Of a DNA stretch of 64,000 nucleotides, positions 27,927 to 37,893 are shown one piece after another. Below the pieces are notes generated by a model, which saw only the letters and a program-made list of their open reading frames with translations, did not search any database and was not told the DNA's origin. Source of the stretch: Limimaricola variabilis (lineage in GTDB: Bacteria > Pseudomonadota > Alphaproteobacteria > Rhodobacterales > Rhodobacteraceae); NCBI RefSeq assembly GCF_014195545.1, contig NZ_JACIBX010000009.1:114370-178369 (forward strand), read 5' to 3'. Positions within the stretch are counted from its first letter, which is position 1. Each line of letters starts with the position of its first letter. Both the position numbers and the translations under genes were made by a program.

Positions 27927-28058
27927 GCTTGCCAAATCGCCGCCGATGCGGGCTCGGGGTCACATGTTTCACGCTGTCGCAAAGAGTGAATTGTGACCAT
28001 CGCCATAAGGACTTAGGTCACGGGCAACGAAATCCGAAATGGATCCGGGCAGAAAGAC

Positions 28059-28994
28059 GTGCAGACGACGATGATCACCAAAACCGGCTTTGCCGGTACA
28101 GGCCTCCATTCGGGGCGTCCGGTGCGGCTCTCGCTGCAGCCGGCTCCGGCGGATCATGGCATCGTCTTCCGCCGTGTCGACGTGACCGATCGCGACGCGA
28201 TCCTGCCCGCCCGCTGGGACCATGTGGAGATCTCCCCGCTCAACACCCGGCTGGTCAACGCGGCCGGCGTGTCGGTGTCGACCATCGAGCATCTGATGGC
28301 GGCGCTGGTCGGTTGCGGCGTGCATAATGCGCTGATCGAGATCGACGGACCCGAAGTGCCGATCCTCGATGGCAGCGCCGCGGGATTTGCTCGTGCGATC
28401 CTCGCCGCCGGTCTGCGCCGGCTCGACGCGCCGCTCCGCGCGATCGAGGTGCTGAGCCCCGTCGAGGTAGAGCAGGGCGCCGCGCTGGCGCGACTGCGGC
28501 CGCAGCGCGCCGACGAGCCCGCCGGATTGCAGATCGATTTCGAGATCGATTTCCCGGATCCGGCGATCGGCCATCAGAGCCGGACGCTCGACATGGCCAA
28601 CGGTGCCTTCCTGCGTGAGTTGTGCGACAGCCGCACCTTCTGCCGCCTCGCCGATGTCGAGGCGATGCAGGCGCAGGGATTGGCTCTGGGCGGCACCTAT
28701 GACAACGCCGTGGTGGTCGATGGCGCGCGCGTGCTCAGCCCGGGCGGGCTGCGGCATCCCGATGAGGCGGTGCGGCACAAAATGCTCGATGCGCTGGGTG
28801 ATCTGGGCACAGCCGGGTTGCCGATCCTCGGTGTCTATGAGGGCCGCCGGGCCGGCCATGCGATGACCAACCGGCTGCTGCGCGCGCTCTTCGCGCGTCC
28901 CGACGCCTGGCGCGTCGTGACTTGCGACGCGGCGCTTGCCGATCGCCTGCCGGGCAGCCGCCTGAAGCCGGCGGACTTCGCCGCAGTGGCCTGA
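28059..28994 (+). CDS. lpxC: UDP-3-O-acyl-N-acetylglucosamine deacetylase LpxC
   Basis: A 311-residue Zn-dependent deacetylase. GTGLHSGRPVRL at the N-terminus, STIEHLMAAL (first zinc His) and HKMLDALGDL (second His and Asp ligands) are diagnostic. It commits UDP-GlcNAc to lipid A. The start is GTG 28059 (MQTTM, as in relatives), with ATG 28071 as the alternative. It sits behind the ftsZ terminator. The 192-bp gap holds a weak TTGTGA-N17-TAGGTC promoter candidate (27991-28019) overlapping a GTGACC...GGTCAC inverted repeat. Confidence 0.95.
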   Translation: MQTTMITKTGFAGTGLHSGRPVRLSLQPAPADHGIVFRRVDVTDRDAILPARWDHVEISPLNTRLVNAAGVSVSTIEHLMAALVGCGVHNALIEIDGPEVPILDGSAAGFARAILAAGLRRLDAPLRAIEVLSPVEVEQGAALARLRPQRADEPAGLQIDFEIDFPDPAIGHQSRTLDMANGAFLRELCDSRTFCRLADVEAMQAQGLALGGTYDNAVVVDGARVLSPGGLRHPDEAVRHKMLDALGDLGTAGLPILGVYEGRRAGHAMTNRLLRALFARPDAWRVVTCDAALADRLPGSRLKPADFAAVA

Positions 28995-29009
28995 GGCCTG
29001 CGGCGGGAC

Positions 29010-29031
29010 GGCTTCGGGAAAAGCCATTTTG
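29010..29031 (+). terminator. Probable lpxC terminator
   Basis: GGCTT (29010-29014) pairs with AAGCC (29021-29025), followed by ATTTT. The stem is short, but a further T run (29039-29044) lies close by. Confidence 0.45.
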
Positions 29032-29113
29032 CCCCCGATTTTTTCATGCTAGACCGAGGCCTGAGCGGCCCCGGTACGGGGCGTGAACGGGGCGTGGACC
29101 CCGGGATGGGCAG

Positions 29114-29983
29114 ATGACCGACAGGATGCAGGACGCGCGGATGGCAGGCAGCGGAACACGGGCCGGCTTGGGCCTGATACTGGCCCTCGGACTCTTGGCC
29201 GGCTGCGGCAGCCCCAGCGACCGGCTGGAGCGCGGCGCGCTCGAGGAGCTCAGCGCCATCGAGATCTACCAGCAGGGCGAGGCCAGCCTCGAAGGCGGCG
29301 CCGCCGACGACGCGGCCTTCTATTTCGGTGAGATCGAGCGGCTTTATCCCTATTCCGAATGGGCCAAGCGCGGTCTGATCATGCAGGCCTTCGCCCATCA
29401 CAAGGACCGGGCCTATGACGAGAGCCGCGCCAGCGCGCAGCGCTATCTCGACTTCTACCCGACCGCCGAGGATGCGGCCTATGCGCAGTACCTGCTGGCG
29501 CTGAGCTATTACGACCAGATCGACGACATCGGCCGTGACCAGGGGCTGACCTTCCAGGCGCTGCAAGCGCTGCGCGCGGTGATCGAGCAGTATCCCGACA
29601 GCAGCTATGCCGCCGAGGCCAAGCTCAAATTCGACCTCGCCTTCGATCACCTTGCCGGCAAGGAGATGGAGATCGGTCGCTACTACCTCAAGCGCGGTCA
29701 TTACGCCGCCGCCGCCCGGCGTTTCCGCGTCGTCGTCGAGGATTTCCAGACCACCACCCATACCGCCGAGGCGCTGCACCGGCTGGTCGAGTCCTATCTC
29801 TCGCTCGGGCTGGTGCAGGAGGCGCAGACCGCCGGCGCGATCTTGGGCTACAACTACCGCGGCACCGACTGGTACCGCGACAGCTATGCCCTGCTGACCG
29901 GGCGGGGCCTGCCGGTGGAGGCCGCGGGCGACAACTGGCTCGCCACGATCTACCGCCAGCTGGTGCGCGGTGAATGGATCTGA
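29114..29983 (+). CDS. bamD: Outer membrane assembly lipoprotein BamD
   Basis: A 289-residue protein with a lipoprotein signal: hydrophobic segment and LAGC lipobox, with acylated Cys31. Tetratricopeptide-like repeats follow, including the EIYQQGEASLEGG, FYFGEIERLYPYSEWA and ARRFRVVVEDFQTT blocks. BamD is the essential TPR lipoprotein of the BAM complex that folds outer membrane proteins. The start could also be one of two internal Met codons (residues 5 and 10). Confidence 0.93.
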   Translation: MTDRMQDARMAGSGTRAGLGLILALGLLAGCGSPSDRLERGALEELSAIEIYQQGEASLEGGAADDAAFYFGEIERLYPYSEWAKRGLIMQAFAHHKDRAYDESRASAQRYLDFYPTAEDAAYAQYLLALSYYDQIDDIGRDQGLTFQALQALRAVIEQYPDSSYAAEAKLKFDLAFDHLAGKEMEIGRYYLKRGHYAAAARRFRVVVEDFQTTTHTAEALHRLVESYLSLGLVQEAQTAGAILGYNYRGTDWYRDSYALLTGRGLPVEAAGDNWLATIYRQLVRGEWI

Positions 29984-30021
29984 GATGCGCGCGCTGACGT
30001 TGGCTCCGGGGGGATAAGCCT

Positions 30022-31695
30022 ATGCTGCGCGCGCTCGACATTCGCGACATGCTGATCATCGACCGGCTGGAGCTCGAGTTCCAGCCCGGCCTCAACGTCC
30101 TCACCGGCGAGACCGGCGCAGGCAAGTCGATCCTTCTCGATTCGCTGGGTTTCGTTCTGGGCTGGCGTGGCCGGGCCGAGCTGGTGCGCGCAGGCGCGAG
30201 CCAAGGCGAGGTCACGGCGGTGTTCGAGGTCGGACCGGATCATCCCGCCCGCGCGGTGCTGGCGGAGGCCGGGATCGAGGCCGAGGGCGAACTCATCCTG
30301 CGTCGGGTCAACACCGAGGGCGGCCGCAAGACCGCATGGGTCAATGATCGCCGGGTGTCGGGCGAGGTGCTGCGCGCCCTGTCCGACGAGTTGCTGGAAC
30401 TGCACGGCCAGCATGACGACCGGGGCCTTCTGGATCCGCGCGGCCATCGTCTGATGCTAGACGATTTCGCCGGGGCCGAGCCGCTGATCGCCGCGACCCG
30501 TGCTGCCTGGGCCGCGCGGCGCACCGCACGCCGGGCACTCGACGCCGCCGCAGAGCAGGTCGCCGCCCTTCGCGCCGAAGAGGAATATCTGCGCCATGCC
30601 GTGGCCGAGCTCGATGCGCTCGACCCGCAACCGGGCGAGGAAGCGGAGCTCGACACGCTGCGTCGTCGGATGCAGGGCGCGGAGAGGGTGCGCGGCGACA
30701 TGGCGCGCGCCCATCAGGTGATCGCCGGCGAAGGGGCCGAAGGGCTGGTGGCGGATGCGCTGCGCTGGCTCGACGGCGCTGTCGAGGCCGCCGAGGGACG
30801 GCTCGATCCGGCGATCGAGGCGCTCACCCGCGCGCTCGACGCGCTCGGCGAAGCCGAGACCGGCGTGCGTGACGCGCTCGACGCGATGGAGGTCGATCCG
30901 CGCGCGCTCGAGACGGCCGAGGAGCGGCTCTTCGCGCTGCGTGGCCTCGCGCGCAAGCACGAGGTCATGCCCGACGAGCTGCCGGAATTCGCCGAAACCC
31001 TGCGCGCCCGGCTGCGCGCGCTCGACGCCTCCGAAGGCGACATGGCCGATCTCGAGGCGGCGGTGCGCGCGGCCGATGCGGCCTATGATGCGGCCGCCGC
31101 CGAGCTGACCGCCCGCCGCGTCGAGGCGGGCGGGCGCCTGGCGCGCGCGATGGCCGAGGAACTGGCCCCGCTCAAGCTCGACCGCGCCGTCTTCGAAGTC
31201 GACGTTGCCCCCACCGATCCCGGCCCCGAGGGCCGCGACGAAGTTAGCTTTCGGGTCGCCACCAACCCGGGCGCGCCCTCCGGGCCGCTGTCGCGCATCG
31301 CTTCGGGCGGTGAATTGTCGCGCTTCCTGCTGGCGCTGAAGGTCTGCCTGACCGGCGACAATGCCGGCAAGACGCTGATCTTCGACGAGATCGACCGCGG
31401 TCTGGGCGGGGCCACGGCCAACGCCGTGGGACGACGGCTGTCGCGGTTGGCCTCGGGAGCGCAGGTTCTGGTGGTGACGCATTCGCCGCAGGTCGCGGCG
31501 CTCGGCGCCCATCACTGGCGGGTCGAGAAATCCGTCAGCACCGGTCCCACCGGTGAAATGACGACCTCGCGGGTCGTCCCGCTCGACGAGCCGGCGCGGA
31601 TCGACGAGATCGCGCGGATGCTCGCGGGCGACACCGTGACCGATGCCGCACGCGGCGCGGCGCGTGTCCTGCTGGGGGATGCCGACGCGGCCTGA
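30022..31695 (+). CDS. recN: DNA repair ATPase RecN
   Basis: A 557-residue SMC-like protein. Walker A GETGAGKS lies at 29-36, a coiled-coil region spans about 150-360, the ABC signature ASGGELSRFLLALK follows, and Walker B is KTLIFDEIDRGLGG with a late VVTHSPQVAA block. It acts in double-strand break repair. It lies only 38 bp after bamD and shares its transcript; I see no LexA box in front of it. Confidence 0.95.
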   Translation: MLRALDIRDMLIIDRLELEFQPGLNVLTGETGAGKSILLDSLGFVLGWRGRAELVRAGASQGEVTAVFEVGPDHPARAVLAEAGIEAEGELILRRVNTEGGRKTAWVNDRRVSGEVLRALSDELLELHGQHDDRGLLDPRGHRLMLDDFAGAEPLIAATRAAWAARRTARRALDAAAEQVAALRAEEEYLRHAVAELDALDPQPGEEAELDTLRRRMQGAERVRGDMARAHQVIAGEGAEGLVADALRWLDGAVEAAEGRLDPAIEALTRALDALGEAETGVRDALDAMEVDPRALETAEERLFALRGLARKHEVMPDELPEFAETLRARLRALDASEGDMADLEAAVRAADAAYDAAAAELTARRVEAGGRLARAMAEELAPLKLDRAVFEVDVAPTDPGPEGRDEVSFRVATNPGAPSGPLSRIASGGELSRFLLALKVCLTGDNAGKTLIFDEIDRGLGGATANAVGRRLSRLASGAQVLVVTHSPQVAALGAHHWRVEKSVSTGPTGEMTTSRVVPLDEPARIDEIARMLAGDTVTDAARGAARVLLGDADAA

Positions 31696-32061
31696 GGCGG
31701 CGCTCGACGGTAATAGGGCGATGCGTCGGCGGGGGATTCCCGAAACCGTCACATCGCCCGAATACGGCATTGCCCGGCCGGACGGGTAGAAATGGGATCC
31801 TGCCGATTACGGCTCCTCACCGCATCTCGGCCAATGCATGTCCGCGCGAAGCGTGCGGAATTAATCGAGGGTCGCTAATGTCTCAGGTCAATGAGACGAT
31901 CCTAGCCGGTTCCTGCCCTTTTTATCATACCCCGTTCGGTTAGGATGGCCGAAAAAACGGGCAGGCCTCGTATGCGGCGTCGCCCGAAGGCGACCGTTCG
32001 GCTTCTCCTTTTGGGCGCAGCCCCCTAGAAGCGAAACGGAAATGGCGGGGTACAGGCCGGC
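31696..32061. other. Non-coding gap between recN and the ClC gene
   Basis: No convincing gene. It holds three inverted repeats: GTCTCA/TGAGAC (31880-31897), a larger one whose arms CCTGCCCTTTTT and AAAAAACGGGCAGG (31912-31965) pair with one bulge, and GTCGCC-CGAA-GGCGAC (31979-31994). The second could be the recN terminator (its 5' arm is T-rich, its 3' arm A-rich, so it would work better on the - strand) or part of a structured leader. I do not see the conserved core of the fluoride riboswitch. Confidence 0.4.
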
Positions 32062-33750
32062 ATGAGCGGCATGGAAGACGATCAGAAGGAGCGGCTGAGC
32101 GCGCGTCTGGGCCGGTCCTGGCGCGGAGGCTGGGCCTTGCTGCGCAGCCACGGGCCGAGCCAGGTGCAGTTCTGGTTCATCGCCCTGGCGCTGGGTGGGG
32201 CCTCTGGCTTGGCCGCCATCGGCTTCCGCGCCGGGATCGAATGGCTGCAGGCCGCGCTCTACGGCACCGACGACGTCGCCATGCTGCACAGCTTCGCCGC
32301 CTCGCTGCCCTGGTACTGGCTCTTGGGGCTGCCGGTCGCGGGGGGCCTCGTCGTCGGCCTGCTGCTCGACCGCTTCACCGAGGACGGTCGCGTGCGTTCG
32401 GTGGCCGAGGTGATCGAGGGGGCCGCGCTGCGCGAGGGACGGGTCGAGCGCAAGCGCGGGCTGATCTCGGCGCTGGCTTCGATGATCACCTTGTCCACGG
32501 GTGGCTCCACCGGCCGCGAAGGGCCGGTCGTGCATCTGGCCTCGGTCTTCGCCACCTATGTCTCGAGCTGGATCCGGGCAGACGGGATCACCGGGCGCGA
32601 CCTTCTGGGCTGCGCCGTCGCGGCGGCGGTCTCGGCGAGCTTCAACGCCCCCATCGCCGGTGCGCTCTTCGCGCTCGAGGTAGTGCTGCGGCATTTCGCG
32701 GTGCACGCCTTCGCACCGATCGTCATCGCCAGCGTCGCCGGAACGGTGCTGAGCCGGCTGATCTGGGGCGACGTCACCGAGTTCGTGCTGCCGGACAAGA
32801 ACGCGCTGGCCTTCTATGTCGAACTGCCCGCCTTCATGTTGTTGGGCCTGCTATGCGGCCTCGTCGCTGTCGTCCAGATGCGAGCGATCTTCTGGGCCGA
32901 CGATCTCGGTAACGCCGTCCAGGAGCGGCTGTCGCTGCCGCGCCGGCTGCGCCCGGCGGCGACCGGACTGATCCTCGGGCTGATCGCGATCTTCTTTCCG
33001 CACATCATCGGAGTCGGCTACGAGACCACCTCGGCGGCGCTGCAGGGCAACATCGCCTTCGACCTCGCCGTGATCTTCGTGGTGATCAAGGTGGCGGCGG
33101 TGGCGATCACGATGGCCGGACGGATGGGCGGCGGGGTGTTCTCGCCGTCGCTGATGATCGGGGCGCTCACCGGCTTGGCCTTCGGGACCGTGGCCACGGG
33201 CATCGCCCCGGAGTTCTCGGGCGAGGGGACGCTCTACGCGCTGGCAGGTATGGGGGCGGTGGCGGCGGCCGTGCTGGGCGCGCCGATCTCGACCACGCTG
33301 ATCGTGTTCGAACTGACGGGTGACTGGCAGACCGGCCTCGCGGTGATGGTGGCGGTGTCGCTGTCCTCGGCGTTGGCCTCGCGGCTGGTCCACCGGTCGT
33401 TCTTCCTGACCCAGCTGGAGCGGCGCGGCGTGCATCTCGCGGCCGGGCCGCAGGCCTGGCTCGCCGGGACGATCCGGGTCGAGACGGTGATGCGCGCACA
33501 AGGCGCGCCGCGGGCCGCGCCCGACGACGCCTGCGCCGAGATGATTGCCGAGGGCGTCTTCATTCAATCCGGGGCGACGCTCGAAGAGGCGATGCCGCTC
33601 TTCGAGACGGTGCAGCGCCCCTTCGTGCCAGTGGTCCGTTTCGGCCCCGGCGACGCCGCGCCGGAGCTGTGGGGGGCTCTGTTCCAGGTCGATGCACTGC
33701 GCGCGGTCAACCGCGCGCTGACGCGGATGGCCGCCGAGGAGCACTCCTGA
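32062..33750 (+). CDS. ClC family chloride channel or H+/Cl- antiporter
   Basis: A 562-residue membrane protein with about ten to twelve hydrophobic segments. STGREGPVVHLASVF carries the gating-glutamate motif GREGP, and GGGVFSPSLMIGALTG carries the GxFxP anion motif. The N-terminal GSGIP motif is not evident. The last 100 residues are CBS-like. The GREGP glutamate suggests a gated anion path; channel and antiporter modes cannot be told apart. It ends nine bases from the convergent DUF427 gene. Confidence 0.88.
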   Translation: MSGMEDDQKERLSARLGRSWRGGWALLRSHGPSQVQFWFIALALGGASGLAAIGFRAGIEWLQAALYGTDDVAMLHSFAASLPWYWLLGLPVAGGLVVGLLLDRFTEDGRVRSVAEVIEGAALREGRVERKRGLISALASMITLSTGGSTGREGPVVHLASVFATYVSSWIRADGITGRDLLGCAVAAAVSASFNAPIAGALFALEVVLRHFAVHAFAPIVIASVAGTVLSRLIWGDVTEFVLPDKNALAFYVELPAFMLLGLLCGLVAVVQMRAIFWADDLGNAVQERLSLPRRLRPAATGLILGLIAIFFPHIIGVGYETTSAALQGNIAFDLAVIFVVIKVAAVAITMAGRMGGGVFSPSLMIGALTGLAFGTVATGIAPEFSGEGTLYALAGMGAVAAAVLGAPISTTLIVFELTGDWQTGLAVMVAVSLSSALASRLVHRSFFLTQLERRGVHLAAGPQAWLAGTIRVETVMRAQGAPRAAPDDACAEMIAEGVFIQSGATLEEAMPLFETVQRPFVPVVRFGPGDAAPELWGALFQVDALRAVNRALTRMAAEEHS

Positions 33751-33759
33751 GACAGGCGG

Positions 33760-34101
33760 TCAGACCTGCTCGACCGCGACCTTGTTCTTGTAGAAGGCGA
33801 GGCAGTCCTTGATCTGCTCCATGCCGTCCTTGGGCTCCTCGTAGGACCAGACCGCGTCCTCGATCGCACCGCTCTTGGCGATGATGTTGAAATAGCGCGC
33901 ATCGCCCTTCCATGGGCAGTGCGAGCGGGTCTTGGACGGCTCGAGGAAGGCCATGGCGATGTCCTCGCGCGGGAAGTAGATCACCGGCGGGTAGTCGCCC
34001 TCGACCAGCTCGAGTGCTCGGCTGCTTTCGCCCAGAACCGCACCGCCCGCGCGCACCACCCAGGTGCCCTCGGCGGGGCGGATCGTGATGTGATCGCTCA
34101 T
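33760..34101 (-). CDS. DUF427 domain protein
   Basis: A 113-residue protein. The TWVVRAGGAVLGES start, the VIYFPREDIAM block and the HCPWKGDARYF block are the signature of DUF427, a small beta-rich domain of unknown function. It lies 30 bp downstream of the aminopeptidase P gene on the same strand. Confidence 0.88.
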   Translation of the reverse strand: MSDHITIRPAEGTWVVRAGGAVLGESSRALELVEGDYPPVIYFPREDIAMAFLEPSKTRSHCPWKGDARYFNIIAKSGAIEDAVWSYEEPKDGMEQIKDCLAFYKNKVAVEQV

Positions 34102-34131
34102 CTCGTCATGCTCCCTGTGGATGGCCCGCCG

Positions 34132-35949
34132 TCACAGCGGCGCGCAGGCGGCTTCGAGCCATTCCCGCGCCGCGCCGTCGAGGCGCGGGGCGATTTTCGC
34201 GACTGTAGCGGCGTGGTAGGTGTCGATCCAGTCCCGCTCGACGGCCGAGAGCATCTCCGCGACGATCAGTCGCCGCTCCAAGGGCACGTAGGTGAGCGTC
34301 TCGAACTCGTACATCTCGCGATCATCGGCGCCGGGCAGGGCGGCGGCCGTTCGGGTGACGATCAGGTTCTCGATCCGGATGCCGAAGGCCCCCTCGCGGT
34401 AGTAGCCCGGCTCGTTCGACAGGATCATGCCCGGCTCGAGCACGGTGTCAGAGGCCCGCGAGATCCGCTGCGGCCCTTCATGGACCGAAAGGAACGCGCC
34501 GACGCCGTGGCCGGTGCCGTGGTCGTAATCGAGCCCGGCGGTCCAGAGCGGGAAACGCGCCAGCGCGTCGAGGTCGCGCCCCGCGAGCCCCTTGGGAAAG
34601 CGCGCCCGGCTCAGCGCGATCATCCCCTGCAAGACGCGGGTATAGCATTCGGCGGCGTCCTCGGGGGGCGTGCCGATGGCGATGGTTCGGGTGATGTCGG
34701 TGGTGCCGTCGAGATACTGCCCGCCCGAATCCACGAGCAGCAGCTCGCCCGTCCGCACGTCGCGGTCGGTCTCCTCGGTGACGCGGTAATGGGTGATCGC
34801 CCCATGCTCGCCCGCGCCGGCGATGGTTTCGAAGCTGATACCGTGCAGCGCGTTCGTGTCACGCCGGAAGCCTTCGAGCGCGGTGACCACGCCGATTTCG
34901 GTCAGGCGGTGGCCGGGATCGTTGGCAAGGCTCTCGGCCTCTTCTTCCAGCCAGTGCAGGAAGCGGCAGACTGCCGCACCATCGCGCAGATGCGCTTCGC
35001 GGGCGCCGGCGATCTCGGCTTCGTTCTTGCGCGCCTTGGGCAGGATGCAGGGATCCTCGGCCTCGGCGATATGGGTTTCCCAGCCCTTGAGCGTCGTCTC
35101 GACGATGGAGGGCACGGATTTCGGGTCGAGCCGCACCGGCCCCGACAACTGGCCCAGCGCCCCGAGAAAGGCGTCGATGTCGAGCACGTCGACATCCGGC
35201 CCGAGATGGTCGCGCAGCTCACCCGCCTTGCCCTTCGGGCAGAACAGCTCGCAGCGGCCGGTGTCGTCGAGGATCGCGAAGCTCAGCGGCACCGGAGTGC
35301 AGGGCACGTCGGCGCCGCGGATGTTGAGCAGCCAGGCGATCGAGTCGGGCAGGGTGAGGACCACGCATTTCTGGCCCGCCTCGCGCAAGACAGCGGCAAT
35401 CTCGGCGCGCTTCTCGGCATGGCTCCGGCCGGCGAACTCCTCGGGCCACGCAAAGAAGGGCGCGGGCGGCGGCGCCGGACGGTCTTCCCAGATCGCATCG
35501 ACGAGGTTGTCATGCGCCTTGAGGCCGATGCCCTTGGGCTGCAGCCGGTCATGCAGGGCCCGGATTTCCTCTGGCGTGTGCAGCCAGGCGTCGTAGCCCA
35601 CCGTGCCGCCCTCGGGCAGCGCCGCGATCAGCCAGTCGGCGAGCTTGGTCGCGGGCCAGTCGACGGCGGTGAAGTCGGGGGCGACCTGCGTTTTGATCTG
35701 GATCTTGTAGCGGCCGTCGATGAAGACGCCGGCCCGGTCCTGCAGGATGGCGGCGAAGCCGGCCGAGCCGGTGAAGCCTGTGAGCCAGGCGAGCCGCTCG
35801 TCGCGCGCGCGCACGTTCTCGCCGCGCCAGGTATCGCCGCGCGGCACGATCCAGCCGTCGAGGCCCACGGCTTCCAGGCGCTCGCGCAGCTTGGCGAGCC
35901 GGGGCGGCCCCTGTTCGGGGCGGGCGGTGGTGGCGAAGTTCTGGTACAT
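34132..35949 (-). CDS. Aminopeptidase P family (Xaa-Pro) metallopeptidase
   Basis: A 605-residue M24B peptidase with two creatinase-like N-terminal domains and the pita-bread catalytic domain. The metal ligands are visible: LLLVDSGGQYLDGTTDITRT (two Asp), GTGHGVGAFLSVHEGP (His) and LSNEPGYYREGAFGIRIENL (two Glu). The length fits the long, cytosolic three-domain type. It removes N-terminal residues before proline. Its start codon overlaps the cobT stop. Confidence 0.93.
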   Translation of the reverse strand: MYQNFATTARPEQGPPRLAKLRERLEAVGLDGWIVPRGDTWRGENVRARDERLAWLTGFTGSAGFAAILQDRAGVFIDGRYKIQIKTQVAPDFTAVDWPATKLADWLIAALPEGGTVGYDAWLHTPEEIRALHDRLQPKGIGLKAHDNLVDAIWEDRPAPPPAPFFAWPEEFAGRSHAEKRAEIAAVLREAGQKCVVLTLPDSIAWLLNIRGADVPCTPVPLSFAILDDTGRCELFCPKGKAGELRDHLGPDVDVLDIDAFLGALGQLSGPVRLDPKSVPSIVETTLKGWETHIAEAEDPCILPKARKNEAEIAGAREAHLRDGAAVCRFLHWLEEEAESLANDPGHRLTEIGVVTALEGFRRDTNALHGISFETIAGAGEHGAITHYRVTEETDRDVRTGELLLVDSGGQYLDGTTDITRTIAIGTPPEDAAECYTRVLQGMIALSRARFPKGLAGRDLDALARFPLWTAGLDYDHGTGHGVGAFLSVHEGPQRISRASDTVLEPGMILSNEPGYYREGAFGIRIENLIVTRTAAALPGADDREMYEFETLTYVPLERRLIVAEMLSAVERDWIDTYHAATVAKIAPRLDGAAREWLEAACAPL

Positions 35950-37817
35950 CAGACGACCCTGTTTATTCCGAGGACGCGGGCCCGCTTGCGCGGATCCGCA
36001 TCGAAGAGCGAGGCGAGCTGTTCGGTCATCGCCCCGGCGAGCTGGTCCACGTCGGTGATCGTCACCGCGCGGTCGTAGTAGCGCGTCACGTCGTGGCCGA
36101 TGCCGATCGCGGCCAATTCCACGGCCTTGCGCTTCTCGACCATCGCGATCACGTCGCGCAGGTGCTTTTCGAGATAGTTGGCAGGGTTCACCGACAGAGT
36201 GCTGTCATCGACCGGCGCGCCGTCCGAGATCACCATCAGCACCTTGCGCGCCTCGCGCCGCGCCAGCAGCCGTCGATGTGCCCATTCGAGCGCCTCGCCG
36301 TCGATGTTCTCCTTCAGCAGCCCTTCCTTCATCATCAGCCCGAGATTGTCGCGGGTGCGGCGCCAGGGCGCGTCGGCGCGCTTGTAGACGATGTGGCGCA
36401 GATCGTTCAGACGGCCGGGCAGGGGCGGGCGTCCGGCGGCGAGCCAGTCCTCGCGGCTCTGCCCGCCCTTCCAGGCGCGGGTGGTGAAGCCGAGGATCTC
36501 GACCTTCACCTGGCAGCGCTCGAGCGTGCGGGCGAGCACGTCGGCACAGATCGCGGCGATCGAGATCGGCCGTCCACGCATCGAGCCCGAGTTGTCGATC
36601 AGCAGCGTCACCACGGTGTCGCGGAACTCGGTATCCTTCTCGACCTTGAATGAGAGCGGCGTGGTGGGGTTGGCGACGACGCGGGCGAGGCGGCCCGCAT
36701 CGAGGATGCCTTCCTCGCGGTCGAACTCCCAAGAGCGGTTCTGCTGCGCTTGCAACCGGCGCTGCAGCTTGTTGGCAAGACGGCTCACCGCGCCCTTGAG
36801 CGGGTCGAGCTGCTGGTCGAGATAGGCGCGCAGCCGCTCCAGCTCGGCCGGCTCAGCCAGATCCTCGGCGCCGATCTCCTCGTCATGCCGGGTCTCGAAG
36901 ACGGTGTAGTTCGGGTCGGCATCCGAGATCGCGGGGGGCGGCGGGTCCTGCGGCGCCTCGCCCTCGGGCATCTCCTGTTCCTCGGCATCCTCGGCCTCGG
37001 CCTGCTCGTCCATCGAGACCTGGGCCTGGCTCTGGTCCTGCTGCTGGTCCTGGCTCTGCTCGGGAGAGGACTCGCCCTCTTCCTGATCCTCGTCCTCGCC
37101 GGTCGAATCCGGCTGCTGGTCGTCCTCCTCCTCGGAGGCTTCGTCCTCCTGGTCGGGATCCTCCATGTCAGGATCGTCGCCGAGCTGGTCGCCATAGCCG
37201 AGGTCGCGGATCAGTTCGCGCGTGAAGCGGGCGAAGCTCTTCTGGTCGTGCAGCGCCTCGGTCAGCCCCTCCAGCCGGTCGCCGCCCATCTCCTCGATGA
37301 AGCCACGCCACAGCTCCATGACATTGTCGGCGCCGCCGGGCAGGTCGCGCCCGGTGGCGAGATGGCGGATCAGGTAGCCCGCGGCGACGGCGAGCGGCGC
37401 GTCGGCTTTGTCGCGGATCTGGTCGTAGCCCTTGCGCCGCGCCTCGGCACCGATCTTGGCGTCGATGTTGCCGGCGGTGCCGGGCATGCGCTTGGCGCCC
37501 ACCGCCTCGACCCGCGCACCCTCCATCGCGTCATAGAGATCGCGCGCGATCCCGGCCTGCGGCTGGTAACGCGCGTTGACGGCGGCGTCGTGGTAGCGGT
37601 GGCGCAGCGCCAGCGCGTCGGCGGTCCCGCGCGCCAGCAGCACCTCCTCGGCGGTCATCCGGCGGCTCACCTGCGGCAGGCGCAGGCTATCCGGTGACAG
37701 GCCCGGCGGATCGACCGAGAAGCTGACATTGAGCTCGCGGTCGTCGGCCATGACCTTGGTCGCCTCGGTCAGGGCCTTCTTGAACGGATCGGCGGGGTTG
37801 TCGGACTTGGGGCTCAT
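35949..37817 (-). CDS. cobT: Aerobic cobaltochelatase subunit CobT
   Basis: A 622-residue protein. The N-terminal domain is followed by a very acidic central stretch (about residues 205-300, rich in Asp, Glu and Gln). A C-terminal von Willebrand A domain follows with the MIDAS start [13 protein letters not shown]. CobT with CobS forms the AAA+ motor that drives CobN to insert cobalt into hydrogenobyrinic acid diamide in B12 synthesis. The cobS gene lies just upstream, with the racemase-like gene in between. Confidence 0.95.
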   Translation of the reverse strand: MSPKSDNPADPFKKALTEATKVMADDRELNVSFSVDPPGLSPDSLRLPQVSRRMTAEEVLLARGTADALALRHRYHDAAVNARYQPQAGIARDLYDAMEGARVEAVGAKRMPGTAGNIDAKIGAEARRKGYDQIRDKADAPLAVAAGYLIRHLATGRDLPGGADNVMELWRGFIEEMGGDRLEGLTEALHDQKSFARFTRELIRDLGYGDQLGDDPDMEDPDQEDEASEEEDDQQPDSTGEDEDQEEGESSPEQSQDQQQDQSQAQVSMDEQAEAEDAEEQEMPEGEAPQDPPPPAISDADPNYTVFETRHDEEIGAEDLAEPAELERLRAYLDQQLDPLKGAVSRLANKLQRRLQAQQNRSWEFDREEGILDAGRLARVVANPTTPLSFKVEKDTEFRDTVVTLLIDNSGSMRGRPISIAAICADVLARTLERCQVKVEILGFTTRAWKGGQSREDWLAAGRPPLPGRLNDLRHIVYKRADAPWRRTRDNLGLMMKEGLLKENIDGEALEWAHRRLLARREARKVLMVISDGAPVDDSTLSVNPANYLEKHLRDVIAMVEKRKAVELAAIGIGHDVTRYYDRAVTITDVDQLAGAMTEQLASLFDADPRKRARVLGINRVV

Positions 37818-37851
37818 GACAGAGATATTTCACCTGAGTGGCAGGGCGGCA

Positions 37852-37872
37852 AGGGCCGGGGGACCCGGCCCT
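37852..37872 (-). terminator. Hairpin between the racemase-like gene and cobT
   Basis: AGGGCCGGG (37852-37860) and CCCGGCCCT (37864-37872) form a perfect 9-bp stem with a three-base loop. There is no T run, so it may attenuate rather than end transcription into cobT. Confidence 0.45.
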
Positions 37873-37893
37873 CGAGGTAGGGCGCGGCCGGGC

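Noticed and set aside
32062..33750. Fluoride riboswitch and fluoride-specific ClC
   Set aside because: I could not find the conserved riboswitch core upstream, and the GREGP/GxFxP motifs fit ordinary chloride ClC proteins.
33919..36078. A 719-codon + strand frame
   Set aside because: It lies antisense to the aminopeptidase P gene, whose metal-binding motifs are intact on the - strand.
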